In this document: in pieces, positions 36,261 to 45,017 of the stretch
How the letters are laid out: each line of letters begins with the position of its first letter
How positions within the stretch are numbered: position 1 is the stretch's first letter
DNA from: Rhodanobacteraceae bacterium
Lineage (GTDB): Bacteria; Pseudomonadota; Gammaproteobacteria; Xanthomonadales; Rhodanobacteraceae
Assembly (NCBI GenBank): GCA_004299555.1
Contig: SCQU01000029.1
Location: forward strand, 1 to 64,000
Direction of reading: 5' to 3'
Length of the DNA stretch: 64,000 bases
The notes under the pieces: model-generated
The model's input: the letters and a program-made list of their open reading frames with translations, nothing else
The model's database searches: none
What the model was told of the DNA's origin: nothing
Program-made: the position numbers and the translations under genes

Positions 36261-37223
36261 ATGACTTCTGCTGCCGCCTCCAGCCGGGATCCTGCCGGGC
36301 CGGAACAGCCGCGTCCGCTCGGGCGTTCGCGCACCTATACCGCGCAGGACCTGCCGGCGCGTTTGCGCCAGTGGCACGCGCCCAGGGTCAATCGCTGGGA
36401 GCGCGTGTGTGTGCTGGCCGGTACGGTTGCGATCGAATACCTCGGCGCCGGCGGCGTCGCGGGCGTCACGCTGGCCGCGGGTGCGTCGCGGTGGATGGCT
36501 TCCGGCGTGCGCTGGCGTGTGGCGGCGATGGACGCCGGCGGCCGCTTCGAGATCGGCGTGCATGCCGGTGCCAAGGGGCAGGCCGAAGCGCCGCAGCCCC
36601 TGCGCTCCAGGCTGCTGGACGCGGCACCGCGCGCGGAAGCACTGGACCGCGCAGGCTTGCAACGATGCCTGCAGGCGTTGCCGGTGGGTGCGCGCTGCAT
36701 CATCCGGCTGCGGTTTGCGGACAACACCGCGCCGGCGGTGCCGGGTATCCGTGGCCATTTCTTTTGGCACCCGCTGGCGGCGCACGCCGGGGGTTCGACC
36801 GCACTGGTCGCGCGCGCCGGGCAGGCGTTTGGCCTGGCCGACTATCTGGGCCGCGACCACGCCGTGATCGAAGCCGCGCTCGGCGGCGCGCTCGTGGGTG
36901 ACAGCGAGGCCGACCGCTGGCTGCACGCGACGCTCGAACGCCATCTGCACATCGAGGAACGCCTGATATTCCCGGCGTACCTTGCGGCGGGTGGAGCATC
37001 CGGCTGGGTGCAAGGACTCCTGAACGAGCACGGTTACCTGCGTGAGTACCTGGCCGCGTTCGGCAGCCCCGAGGGGCGGCGGAAGTTCCTGCGCTTGCTG
37101 GACGCGCACGATGAAAAGGAAGAAGGGACGGTTTATCCGGACGTCCTGGCGCACCTGGGCGCGCGCGCCGAGGGGATATTGGCCAAGGCGCTGGCGTGGC
37201 CGGCGCCTGCGGTCCCCCGTTGA
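36261..37223 (+). CDS. Cupin-like (DUF1971-type) and hemerythrin fusion protein
   Basis: A 320-residue two-domain protein. Residues about 25-105 resemble the DUF1971/TehB-like cupin fold (LPARLRQWHAPRVNRWERVCVLAGTVAIEYLG, positions about 31-62). Residues about 195-310 form a hemerythrin domain with GRDHAVIEAAL, ERHLHIEERLIFPAYL, LNEHGYLREYL and LDAHDEKEEGTVYPDV, a complete ligand set. A probable stress (oxygen, nitric oxide or tellurite-type) role is inferred from the domains only. It is divergent from the standalone hemerythrin gene, 196 bases apart, so a shared regulatory region is likely. Confidence 0.85.
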   Translation: MTSAAASSRDPAGPEQPRPLGRSRTYTAQDLPARLRQWHAPRVNRWERVCVLAGTVAIEYLGAGGVAGVTLAAGASRWMASGVRWRVAAMDAGGRFEIGVHAGAKGQAEAPQPLRSRLLDAAPRAEALDRAGLQRCLQALPVGARCIIRLRFADNTAPAVPGIRGHFFWHPLAAHAGGSTALVARAGQAFGLADYLGRDHAVIEAALGGALVGDSEADRWLHATLERHLHIEERLIFPAYLAAGGASGWVQGLLNEHGYLREYLAAFGSPEGRRKFLRLLDAHDEKEEGTVYPDVLAHLGARAEGILAKALAWPAPAVPR

Positions 37224-37368
37224 TGCGCCCGCCGCCCGCCGTGCCAGGGCGCGCGGCTTTCAATTTGCGCTCGAACCCCCATCTCCAGTGGGTTGTCGGC
37301 CGTGTCGCCGCGCGCACCTTTCGTGGTGCGCCGTTGGTGCGGAACCTTGATAGACCGGAGATGTGTCG

Positions 37369-38343
37369 ATGATTCCGCTGTCCGTGTTGGATCTGGCCCC
37401 GATTGTCGAAGGCGGCAGCGCGGGTGAGGCGTTTGTGCATACGCTGGAACTTGCGCGCCACGCGGACGCGTGGGGGTTCCGGCGGTACTGGATGGCCGAA
37501 CACCACGGGATGCCGGGCATCGCCAGTGCCGCGACCGCGGTCCTGATCGGGCAGGTTGCGGCCGCGACGCGGAAGATTCGGGTCGGTGCAGGCGGCGTCA
37601 TGCTGCCCAACCACGCGCCGCTGGTCATTGCCGAACAATTTGGCACCTTGGCCGCGCTGTTCCCGGGGCGGATCGACCTTGGTCTTGGACGCGCGCCGGG
37701 TTCCGATCAGGCGACCGCGCGGGCCTTGCGCCGCACCCTGGCCTCCGATCCGGACGCGTTCCCGCGCGATGTGGCCGAGTTGATGGATTATTTTGACGGC
37801 TGCGGGCCGGTACGCGCGGTGCCCGGCGATGGCGCCGACGTGCCGGTCTGGATCCTGGGTTCCAGCCTGTTTGGCGCACAGCTCGCCGCGGCGCTCGGCC
37901 TGCCGTACGCGTTCGCGTCACACTTTGCACCGGCCCTGCTGCACGACGCGATCGCCATCTATCGCGACCGCTTTCGTCCGTCGCGCCGGTTGGCGGCGCC
38001 CTACGTCATGCTGGGCTACAACGTGTTCGCTGCCGCCACCGATGCCGAAGCCGGCTACCTCGCAAGCTCGTGGCAGCAGGCTTTCGTCAGCCTGCGCAGC
38101 GGCCATCCGTGCAGGCTGCCGCCGCCGGTCACCGGGTACGTGGCCGCGTTGCCTCCCGCCGCCCGCCAGATGCTGGAGCAGGTATTGGCCTGTACCGCCG
38201 TGGGCGGACCCGAAACGGTTGCCGCCGGCATTCGCGCCTTCATCGCGCGCACGGGCGCCGACGAGCTCATCGTCACCAGCAACATGTACGATCCCGCCGC
38301 GCGGCTGCGCTCGTATGAAATTGTCGCCGGCTTGCTTGGCTGA
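37369..38343 (+). CDS. Luciferase-like flavin monooxygenase (YhbW/MsnO8 type)
   Basis: A 324-residue TIM-barrel protein starting [16 protein letters not shown], the standard opening of the YhbW/MsnO8 subgroup of bacterial luciferase-like enzymes. [44 protein letters not shown] and [14 protein letters not shown] follow (binding-site and FMN/F420-type loops). GGAG lies 8 bases before the ATG at 37369; the GTG at 37363 is less likely. The substrate is unknown. Confidence 0.92.
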   Translation: MIPLSVLDLAPIVEGGSAGEAFVHTLELARHADAWGFRRYWMAEHHGMPGIASAATAVLIGQVAAATRKIRVGAGGVMLPNHAPLVIAEQFGTLAALFPGRIDLGLGRAPGSDQATARALRRTLASDPDAFPRDVAELMDYFDGCGPVRAVPGDGADVPVWILGSSLFGAQLAAALGLPYAFASHFAPALLHDAIAIYRDRFRPSRRLAAPYVMLGYNVFAAATDAEAGYLASSWQQAFVSLRSGHPCRLPPPVTGYVAALPPAARQMLEQVLACTAVGGPETVAAGIRAFIARTGADELIVTSNMYDPAARLRSYEIVAGLLG

Positions 38344-38475
38344 CCAGGCCAGCCGGATGGTGCGCACGCGGTTCGCTTGTCATCGCGCACGCACGCTACA
38401 ACACTGACCGGCTTGCGCCGGATGCGCCGGTTGGCGCGGGCCGGTGGCACGCATCCACAACGGGCAGTGAGAACC

Positions 38476-39906
38476 ATGGATCAATTGCAGGCTTTGCGGG
38501 ACATCGTCGGCACGGCAAACGTCTTGACCGGCAGCGATGCCGAACCGTACTCGGTGGACTGGCGCGAGCGGTATCACGGGCGGGCGCTCGCGGTGGTGCG
38601 GCCCGGGACAACCGGTGAAGTCGCGGCCGTGGTGCGCGTGTGCGCCGCGGCTGGAAACCCCATCGTGCCGCAGGGCGGCAACACCGGCCTGTGCGGCGGC
38701 GCGACGCCCGATGCATCCGGGCGCGCGGTGATCCTGTCGCTGCGGCGCCTCAACCGTGTGCGTGCCATCGACACCGACAACGACACCATGGAGGTTGAGG
38801 CCGGCTGCGTGCTGCAGGCGGTGCAGCAGGCGGCACGCGCGGCCGGGCGCCTGTTTCCGCTCAGCCTGGCGGCCGAAGGCAGCTGCACGATTGGCGGCAA
38901 TCTGGCGACCAACGCCGGCGGTACCCAGGTGCTGCGCTACGGCAACATGCGTGAACTGGCCCTGGGGCTGGAAGTGGTGACCGCCGACGGCGAGGTCTGG
39001 CACGGACTGCGCGGCTTGCGCAAGGACAACACCGGCTACGACCTGCGCGATTTGTTCATCGGCAGCGAAGGCACGCTGGGCGTGATCACCGCCGCGACGT
39101 TGAAACTGTTCCCCTTGCCGGTCGCGCGTTGCACGGCGTTGCTGGCGCTGGAATCCATCGCGGCTGCGGTGACCCTGCTCGGCCGGGCGCGCGCCGGGTT
39201 TGGCGCGGCACTGACGGGATTCGAGCTGATCGAGCGTCATTGTTTGCAACTGGTGACCGGGTGCTTTCCGCAGCAACGCGTGCCGTTTGACGGAGCGTCG
39301 GCCAACGCGCCCTGGTACGTCTTGCTGGAGTTGTCCGACAGCGAATCCGAGGCCCACGCGCGCGGCCGCTTCGAGGTGGTCGTGGGCGCTGCCATCGAGG
39401 ACGGTTGCGTCATCGATGCGGTGATCGCGCAATCGTTGGCGCAGAGTCACGCCTTGTGGCACCTGCGCGAGAGCATTCCGCTGGCCGAGAAACAGTCGGG
39501 CAAGAGCATCAAGCACGACGTGTCGATCCCGGTGTCGCGCATGGCGGAGTTTGTCGAAGGCACCAACGCCGCGTTGCAGGCGGCGTTTCCCGGTATCGTC
39601 AACGTCATTTTCGGGCACCTTGGGGATGGCAACCTGCACTACAATGTTGCCTGCGGCGCCCAGTGGGGCGAAGCGCAATTGCTGGCGCGGCAGGAAGATG
39701 TGTACGCCCTGGTGCATGACCGCGTCCACGCTGCCGGCGGTTCGATCAGCGCCGAGCATGGCATCGGCCAGTTGAAGCGCGACGCGCTGCCGCGCTACAA
39801 GGGTGCGGTCGAGATGGCGCTGATGCACACGATCAAGGCCGCGCTGGACCCGGCCGGGCGCATGAATCCGGGCAAGGTACTGGCGGCTGCCGGGCCTGCC
39901 GGCTGA
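38476..39906 (+). CDS. FAD-binding D-2-hydroxyacid dehydrogenase (GlcD/D-2-hydroxyglutarate dehydrogenase family)
   Basis: A 476-residue flavoprotein of the vanillyl-alcohol-oxidase fold. FAD-binding residues include IVPQGGNTGLCGGATPD (about 55-71) and CTIGGNLATNAGGTQVLRYGNMR. The C-terminal FAD-oxidase domain has FGHLGDGNLHYNV and ISAEHGIGQLKR. Close families oxidise D-2-hydroxyglutarate or D-lactate; D-2-hydroxyglutarate dehydrogenase is favoured by the GHLGDGNLHYN plus NTGYDLRDLFIGSEGTLG pattern, but this is not decisive. No glcE/glcF neighbours, so it is not a glycolate oxidase operon. Confidence 0.9.
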   Translation: MDQLQALRDIVGTANVLTGSDAEPYSVDWRERYHGRALAVVRPGTTGEVAAVVRVCAAAGNPIVPQGGNTGLCGGATPDASGRAVILSLRRLNRVRAIDTDNDTMEVEAGCVLQAVQQAARAAGRLFPLSLAAEGSCTIGGNLATNAGGTQVLRYGNMRELALGLEVVTADGEVWHGLRGLRKDNTGYDLRDLFIGSEGTLGVITAATLKLFPLPVARCTALLALESIAAAVTLLGRARAGFGAALTGFELIERHCLQLVTGCFPQQRVPFDGASANAPWYVLLELSDSESEAHARGRFEVVVGAAIEDGCVIDAVIAQSLAQSHALWHLRESIPLAEKQSGKSIKHDVSIPVSRMAEFVEGTNAALQAAFPGIVNVIFGHLGDGNLHYNVACGAQWGEAQLLARQEDVYALVHDRVHAAGGSISAEHGIGQLKRDALPRYKGAVEMALMHTIKAALDPAGRMNPGKVLAAAGPAG

Positions 39907-40021
39907 CCGCGACCTCGCGCGCCGGCGCACGGTGGTGTTGGCCGCCTTGCGCGCCGGGTACCCTTGCACGACTTTTCACGCCACCCCGGCCGACCATGGC
40001 ACCCTTGAGCACGATTGCCCG

Positions 40022-40867
40022 ATGACCTACGTCCTCTTGAGTGTCCTGTGCAGCGTGCTGGTGTCGGTGCTGCTGAAGGTCTCCGGCCGCTACAGGCTGG
40101 ATGTCGGCCAGGCGGTGGCCTGGAATTATGTGGTGGCCGGTGGGCTTGCGCTGACCGTGCTGCGGCCATCGCTGGCGCCGCTGCGTCACGCCGGCACGCC
40201 GTGGCCCGCATTGATCGCGCTGGGGGTGTTGCTGCCGACGGTCTTCCTGGTGCTGGCCGCCTCGGTGCGTCACGCCGGCATCGTCCGCTCGGATGCAGCG
40301 CAGCGCCTGTCACTCTTGATTTCGTTGCTGGCCGCGTTCGTGTGGTTCGGACAACGGTTTGATGCGCTCACCGCGGCCGGTTGCGTGCTCGGTTTGCTGG
40401 CGATGGCCGCGATGGTGTGGCGGCAGCGGCACGGGGATGCGGGCGCCGGCGTTGCCAGTTGGGGCTTCCCGGTAGCGGTGTTCATCGGCGCCGGCGTGAT
40501 TGACGTCCTCTTCAAGCGCGTCGCGGCCGCGAGCATTCCGCTGGGTACCGCGTTGCTGGTCACCTTTGGGCTGGCGCTGGCGGTCGCGTTTGCGATCGAG
40601 TTCGCGCGCCGCGTGCATTTCACGCTGCGCAGCCTCGCCGCGGGCGTGCTGCTGGGACTGTTGAATTTCGGCAACATCCTGTTCTATCTGCGCGCGCATC
40701 GCGCGCTGCCGCACAATCCCGCCCTGGTGTTTGCCAGCATGAACCTTGGCGTGGTGGCGCTGGGTGCGCTGACCGGGTTGCTGCTGTTTCGCGAACGCCT
40801 GGGCCGGATCAACGCCGCGGGGCTTGGGCTTGCGTTGCTGGCGGTCGGCCTGCTGGTGCATGGCTGA
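40022..40867 (+). CDS. EamA-like (drug/metabolite transporter) permease
   Basis: A 281-residue integral membrane protein with about ten hydrophobic spans, in two five-span halves as in the EamA/DMT family. The opening MTYVLLSVLCSVLVSVLLKVSGRY is typical of members that resemble the small multidrug type. The end LFRERLGRINAAGLGLALLAVGLLVHG matches the C-terminal motif FxERLxxxxxxGxxLxxxG. The substrate is unknown. Start 40022 puts the first span at the N terminus. Confidence 0.9.
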   Translation: MTYVLLSVLCSVLVSVLLKVSGRYRLDVGQAVAWNYVVAGGLALTVLRPSLAPLRHAGTPWPALIALGVLLPTVFLVLAASVRHAGIVRSDAAQRLSLLISLLAAFVWFGQRFDALTAAGCVLGLLAMAAMVWRQRHGDAGAGVASWGFPVAVFIGAGVIDVLFKRVAAASIPLGTALLVTFGLALAVAFAIEFARRVHFTLRSLAAGVLLGLLNFGNILFYLRAHRALPHNPALVFASMNLGVVALGALTGLLLFRERLGRINAAGLGLALLAVGLLVHG

Positions 40868-40879
40868 CGCCGCAGGCCG

Positions 40880-41236
40880 TCACTGCATGGTGGCCTGCCA
40901 GCCGCGTGCGGTTTTCACCAGCCGCACCAGGCGGTTCAGCGACGGTTGTTTGCCAGGGGACTGGCCGCCGGTAATGCCGATTTCACACAGGTAACCGCGA
41001 TGGTCCGGCGCTGGGTTGCAGCCGAAATTTTGTACACGGGTGGGTGCGGCCGGGCGGGATGATGGCGCGCGGACGGCGGCTGCATTGCCCGCGCCAAAGG
41101 TCAGGTGTTGCTGCTTGAGGAGCGCACGCACCGCGCGGTTTACGTCGCCGTCCGATGGTGCCGCGCCGCCGGCGCACCCAGCGATGAGTGCGAGCACCGC
41201 GGACAGTGCCAAGACCTGGTGCCAATGCGCTTTCAT
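40880..41236 (-). CDS. Small lipoprotein of unknown function
   Basis: About 118 residues with a lipoprotein signal: HQVLALSAVLALIAGC (lipobox IAGC, about C21). The mature part has DVNRAVRALLKQQHLTFG and a two-cysteine region (FGCNPAPDHRGYLCEIGITG). No family recognised. An upstream ATG at 41260 is an alternative start; 41236 is chosen because the signal peptide is then compact. It lies downstream of the hydrolase gene on the same strand. Confidence 0.72.
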   Translation of the reverse strand: MKAHWHQVLALSAVLALIAGCAGGAAPSDGDVNRAVRALLKQQHLTFGAGNAAAVRAPSSRPAAPTRVQNFGCNPAPDHRGYLCEIGITGGQSPGKQPSLNRLVRLVKTARGWQATMQ

Positions 41237-41256
41237 CCGGGGTCCGTGCGCGCGGC

Positions 41257-42117
41257 TCAACGTGCCCGTTGCAGGAATTCTTGCAGCACCCGCGCCACGG
41301 TATCGGGGTGCCGGATGTGCAGGTGGTGCGGGCCGGCGAGGTGCTCGACCCGGATGCCGGCCACGCAGGCGGCGCGGAGTTCCATCTGCGCGGAGGGCAG
41401 GTAGGGGGTGGCGGGGTCGGCGAGCAGCAGCAGCGCCGGCGCCGTGATGCCGGCGAGCAAGCGCCGAACCTGGGCTTCCTCGACGCGCAGCGGTGTCGTC
41501 AGGCGCAGGCGCGGGTCGCTGCCCCAGACGAAACCAGTGCCGACTTCGCGCAGGTTGCGAACGACGATCGGACGCGCTTCATCGGCGGTAAGTCCGCCCG
41601 CCGCCACGCGTGCGGCGACGGCCGCGTCGATGGTGGTGAATACGCGCGGGGTGCGGTGATCGCGTACGCGCTGTGCGGCAGCGTCACGCCAGCGGGCAAG
41701 GGTCTGCGTACCGTCGTCGGCCAGCGGGCCCAGCCCTTCGATCAACGCGAGGCGACGGACGCGCTGTGGCACCGCGGCGGCGACCAGCGAGGCGACGCCG
41801 GCGCCGAGGGAATGGCCGGCCAGGTCAAAGCGGCCAAGGCCGAGGGCGTCGGCGCAGTCGAGCACGGTGTCGACCTGGTCGACGAAGTGGTAGCGGCGCA
41901 CGCCTGCGGGCAGGTGCGCGGAATGCCCGTGGCCCGGGAAGTCGATCGCGATGACGCGATGGGCCGTGGCCAGGCGCGGCGCCAAGCGGGCGAAGCTGGC
42001 GGCGTTGTCCAGCCAGCCGTGCAGGGCAAGTACCACCGGCGCACCGACCGCGCCCCACTGCAGCGCGGTGCGTTCGCCCAGCGGCGTCGAAATACGCAGT
42101 TCGACCGGATCGCTCAC
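41257..42117 (-). CDS. Alpha/beta-fold hydrolase
   Basis: A 286-residue protein. The oxyanion loop is in VVLALHGWLDNAASFARLAP (about 30-49), the nucleophile elbow is DLAGHSLGAG, and the catalytic His is probably in LAGPHHLHIRHPD near the end. It resembles the MhpC/serine-hydrolase group; substrate unknown. GTG at 42117 is the likely start. It faces away from the pigment cluster and is 151 bases from its first gene, so it is probably not part of the pathway. Confidence 0.9.
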   Translation of the reverse strand: MSDPVELRISTPLGERTALQWGAVGAPVVLALHGWLDNAASFARLAPRLATAHRVIAIDFPGHGHSAHLPAGVRRYHFVDQVDTVLDCADALGLGRFDLAGHSLGAGVASLVAAAVPQRVRRLALIEGLGPLADDGTQTLARWRDAAAQRVRDHRTPRVFTTIDAAVAARVAAGGLTADEARPIVVRNLREVGTGFVWGSDPRLRLTTPLRVEEAQVRRLLAGITAPALLLLADPATPYLPSAQMELRAACVAGIRVEHLAGPHHLHIRHPDTVARVLQEFLQRAR

Positions 42118-42236
42118 GCCCGCGTCAGCCCGTCGCGCCCGCGCGCGTTGCCTGGGCGTGGTATGTGCTGGATGCGCTGCCGCGGTGCATGGTGTGAAGC
42201 TCCAGTGCCGGTTCAGGTGCGGGCCGGCCGACCGCC

Positions 42237-42242
42237 TATGAT
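42237..42242 (+). promoter_or_regulatory. Possible -10 element of the pigment operon
   Basis: TATGAT lies 26 bases before the first ATG at 42269. A weak TTCAGG is 19 bases upstream. This is the best promoter-like sequence between the divergent hydrolase and cluster genes, but the match is modest. Confidence 0.35.
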
Positions 42243-42268
42243 ATACGTCCGTCCGCCGCGCATGATCC

Positions 42269-43006
42269 ATGGACCCGATGACCACCGTACCCGCCCAATC
42301 CGTGCGCACTGCTGCCAGCACCCTGCCGTGGTTCGGCCTGGCGCTGCTGGCGTGTGCGGGGCTGGGCGTTGCCGGCGGCTTGACCCAGCGCCCCTGGCTC
42401 AGCGTGGCCGCGGCGCTCTTGCTGCTGCTGGCGTGGCTGCCGCGGGTGTGGCGCCAGCGCAGCCGGAGAGCGGGTGCGGGCTGGCTGGCCCTGGCCGCGC
42501 TGCTTTTGGTGCCGGCCGCGCTCGGCCACGCGGTGCTCGCGTTGATGGCGTTGCCGGTCGTGTTTCTGGCGCTGGCCGGCTGGCTGTTTGCGCGCACCCT
42601 GCGGCGGGGCCGGGAACCGCTGGTGACGCGCTTTGCCCGCGTCCTCGAAGGTGAAGCGCAGCTGCAGCAGCCTCGCGTACGCCGGTACACGCGCGGTGTC
42701 ACGGTGTTCTGGGCGTGGCTGCTGGGCGCCATGGCGGGCCTGTCGCTGGCGATCGCGCTGCTGGCGCAACCGGGCGGCTGGCTGGCTGCGTTCGGCATGG
42801 CGCCGGCGGTGCAGCTGCCTGGCTCGCTCCTCGTGTGGTATCCGGAATTTGGCTGCTGGGCGGTACTGGCGCTGGCGTTCAGCGGCGAGTATGCGTTTCG
42901 ACGCTGGTATCTTCGCGGGGTTGCCCAGATGAGCGCAGGCCGTTTTGCCGTGCGGCTGGTGCGGCGCTGGCCGGCGTTGCTGCGCGGCGAGGATGGGCTG
43001 GCGTGA
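42269..43006 (+). CDS. Aryl-polyene/xanthomonadin cluster membrane protein
   Basis: A 245-residue membrane protein with about five to six spans, for example LPWFGLALLACAGLGVAG and WLSVAAALLLLLAWLP. It resembles the COG4648-type membrane protein often found in aryl-polyene (APE) clusters, a guess based largely on context. It is the first gene of the plus-strand pigment operon; its stop overlaps the next start by 4 bases (GTGA). Function in the pathway is unknown. Confidence 0.75.
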   Translation: MDPMTTVPAQSVRTAASTLPWFGLALLACAGLGVAGGLTQRPWLSVAAALLLLLAWLPRVWRQRSRRAGAGWLALAALLLVPAALGHAVLALMALPVVFLALAGWLFARTLRRGREPLVTRFARVLEGEAQLQQPRVRRYTRGVTVFWAWLLGAMAGLSLAIALLAQPGGWLAAFGMAPAVQLPGSLLVWYPEFGCWAVLALAFSGEYAFRRWYLRGVAQMSAGRFAVRLVRRWPALLRGEDGLA

Positions 43007-43329
43007 TCGAGACCCATGCCGCGCCGTTGTGCATTCCGCCGGAGCATCCGGCCCTGGCCGGACATTTTCCCGGCAACCCGGTGGTGCCGGCCGTCGTGGT
43101 GCTGGAACGCGTGGCCGCTGCGTGCAAGGCCTGGCGGCGCACCGTCGTTGCCGCGCTGGATGCGAAGTTTGTACGGCCATTGCGGCCGGGCGAGGCGGCC
43201 ACGATCATGCTGCAGGCCGAAGGCGCACGCGTGCGCTTCGAAGTGACCGGTGCTGACGGGAAACTCCTGGCGCGCGGCGTGTTTGCGAGCCGGCAGGCGT
43301 CGATGCGGCCGGTCGTTGCGCGGAGCTGA
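43003..43329 (+). CDS. ApeI-like hotdog dehydratase
   Basis: A 108-residue FabA/FabZ-like hotdog domain with the signature EHPALAGHFPGNPVVPAVVVLERV (positions about 14-37). The catalytic His is at about 21 in GHFPGNP. It should dehydrate 3-hydroxyacyl-ACP intermediates during polyene chain growth. GTG start overlapping the upstream gene by 4 bases; length fits ApeI (about 110-120). Confidence 0.88.
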   Translation: MIETHAAPLCIPPEHPALAGHFPGNPVVPAVVVLERVAAACKAWRRTVVAALDAKFVRPLRPGEAATIMLQAEGARVRFEVTGADGKLLARGVFASRQASMRPVVARS

Positions 43330-43333
43330 AGGC

Positions 43334-44398
43334 ATGGCCATGGCGCGGCGCAAGCTTGCAGATACAGGGGCAGGAACGATGGACCAGCAGGAATGGGTGG
43401 CCGCAGCCGGCCGCGGGGGCCCGGGCGGGCACTGGTCGAGCCGGCCGGAAGGCGGCGGCTGGTTTGCGATCTGGCTGATCCGGTTCATCGGGTTGCATTT
43501 CGGACGAACGGTTGCGCGCAGCATCCTGTACCCGATCACGCTGTATTTTTATTTTCGCCGCGGTCCCGAGCGGCGGGCTGCCCGTGACTACTTCCAGCGT
43601 CTGGACGGCCGGCCGGGCAGTGCCTGGCAGGTGCTGCGCCTGATCCACGCCTTCGCGGCGACCATCCTTGACCGCGTGTTCCTGCTGGCCCGGGGCGCGG
43701 ATGATTTCGCGATCACGACGCATGGTGTCGAGGCACTGCAGCAGCGCCTTGATGCCGGGCGGGGCGTGTTGCTGGTCGGCGCGCACATCGGCAGTTTCGA
43801 TGTGTTGCGCGTGTTGGCGGCGCAGCGCACCCAGACCCGGCTGAAGTTCGTGATGGACAAGGGCAAGACCCCGGCCATCAATACGTTGCTGGAGGCGTTG
43901 GCACCGGAGCTGGCCGATTGCGTGGTGGACACCGCGCGCGGCGGTACCGAGGTGGTGCTGGCGCTGTCCGAGACCGTGCGCGAGGGCGGCATGATCGCGC
44001 TGCTTGGCGATCGCGGGAGGCCACACGAGGCGATGCGCGAGGTCCCGTTCCTTGGCGCGCGCGCCGCGTTTCCGGCCGCGCCGTGGCTGATCGCGTCGCT
44101 GCTGAAGGTACCGGTGGTGTTGTGCCTTGGCCTATACCGGGGCGGCAATCGTTATGATCTGGTATTCGAGACCCTGGCCGAGCAGGTGCACCTGCCGCGC
44201 GCCGGCCGCGGTCCGGCGCTCGATGCCTGCATCGCGCGCTACGCTGGCCGGCTGGAACAGCACCTGCACGCTGCACCGTACAACTGGTTCAACTTCTATG
44301 ATTTCTGGCTTCCACAAGCTGTCGCTGATGCCGGCGCCGAGGCCCATGGCGCCGCACCTGCACTGGATGATCGCCTGCGGCAAGCGCATGCGGCGTAG
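43334..44398 (+). CDS. LpxL-like acyltransferase of the pigment cluster
   Basis: A 354-residue lysophospholipid/lipid A acyltransferase-type protein, probably membrane-associated (RSILYPITLYFYF at about 63-75). The HX4D motif is LLVGAHIGSFDVLRV (H151, D156), and LLGDRGRP and FPAAPWLIASLLKVPVV follow. It should transfer the polyene acyl chain to a lipid head group. GGAG lies 8 bases before the ATG at 43334; an alternative ATG at 43379 gives MDQQEWVAA. Confidence 0.88.
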   Translation: MAMARRKLADTGAGTMDQQEWVAAAGRGGPGGHWSSRPEGGGWFAIWLIRFIGLHFGRTVARSILYPITLYFYFRRGPERRAARDYFQRLDGRPGSAWQVLRLIHAFAATILDRVFLLARGADDFAITTHGVEALQQRLDAGRGVLLVGAHIGSFDVLRVLAAQRTQTRLKFVMDKGKTPAINTLLEALAPELADCVVDTARGGTEVVLALSETVREGGMIALLGDRGRPHEAMREVPFLGARAAFPAAPWLIASLLKVPVVLCLGLYRGGNRYDLVFETLAEQVHLPRAGRGPALDACIARYAGRLEQHLHAAPYNWFNFYDFWLPQAVADAGAEAHGAAPALDDRLRQAHAA

Positions 44399-45017
44399 CG
44401 CGCTGGCGCTGTTGGCGTTGACCCTGGCGACGGCCGCCGCCGCGCCACCCCTGGCGGCGCGGCTGTTGGCTGGCATGGCCAGGACGCCGCCCACCTCGAC
44501 GCCCTTCGTGCAGGTCAGCTACCGCGCGGTACTGGCCCGGCCCATCATCGTGTTGGGCACCTTGCGTTGGGCCGGTGGCGACCGGCTGGAACGCGACATC
44601 GAGCAGCCCTTCAGGCAGACCGCGAAGATCAATGGCGGCGAGATTTCGCTGCAGCGTGGCAGCGGCGAGGTGCAGCATGTGCCGCTGGCACAGGCGCCGC
44701 AGGTCGGGGCCATGCTGGCTGGGTTCCGGGCCCTGCTTGGCGGCAACCTGACCGTGCTGCAACAGGATTTTGTGCTGACCGCCGAAGGCGATCCAGCGCA
44801 CTGGGTGGTTACCCTGACGCCGCGTACCCCCGCGCTCCGGCAGCAGCTCGCGTCCATGGTCATCGATGGCCGTGCGCACGACGCGCGCTGCCTGACGGTG
44901 CATGCTGCCAATGGTGATACCAGTATCACCTTGCTGGGCGCGCTGGCGCGGCGGGGGCTGCAGAGCGCGGCGCCGCTCCAGTCGGCGGTGGCCGCGCGTT
45001 GTCGCAATGACCCATGA
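44388..45017 (+). CDS. LolA-like periplasmic carrier of the pigment cluster
   Basis: A 209-residue exported protein with a signal peptide (SALALLALTLATAAAAPPLAA). It resembles outer-membrane lipoprotein carrier LolA (RPIIVLGTLRWAGGDRLERDIEQPFRQ near residues 50-76). In APE clusters such a protein probably carries the product across the periplasm. It overlaps the acyltransferase end by 11 bases and the exporter start by 4 bases. Confidence 0.82.
   Translation: MRRSALALLALTLATAAAAPPLAARLLAGMARTPPTSTPFVQVSYRAVLARPIIVLGTLRWAGGDRLERDIEQPFRQTAKINGGEISLQRGSGEVQHVPLAQAPQVGAMLAGFRALLGGNLTVLQQDFVLTAEGDPAHWVVTLTPRTPALRQQLASMVIDGRAHDARCLTVHAANGDTSITLLGALARRGLQSAAPLQSAVAARCRNDP

Noticed and set aside
41257-43539. 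760-codon frame containing the alpha/beta hydrolase
   Set aside because: Upstream of 42117 it runs antisense through pigment genes and shows no domain.
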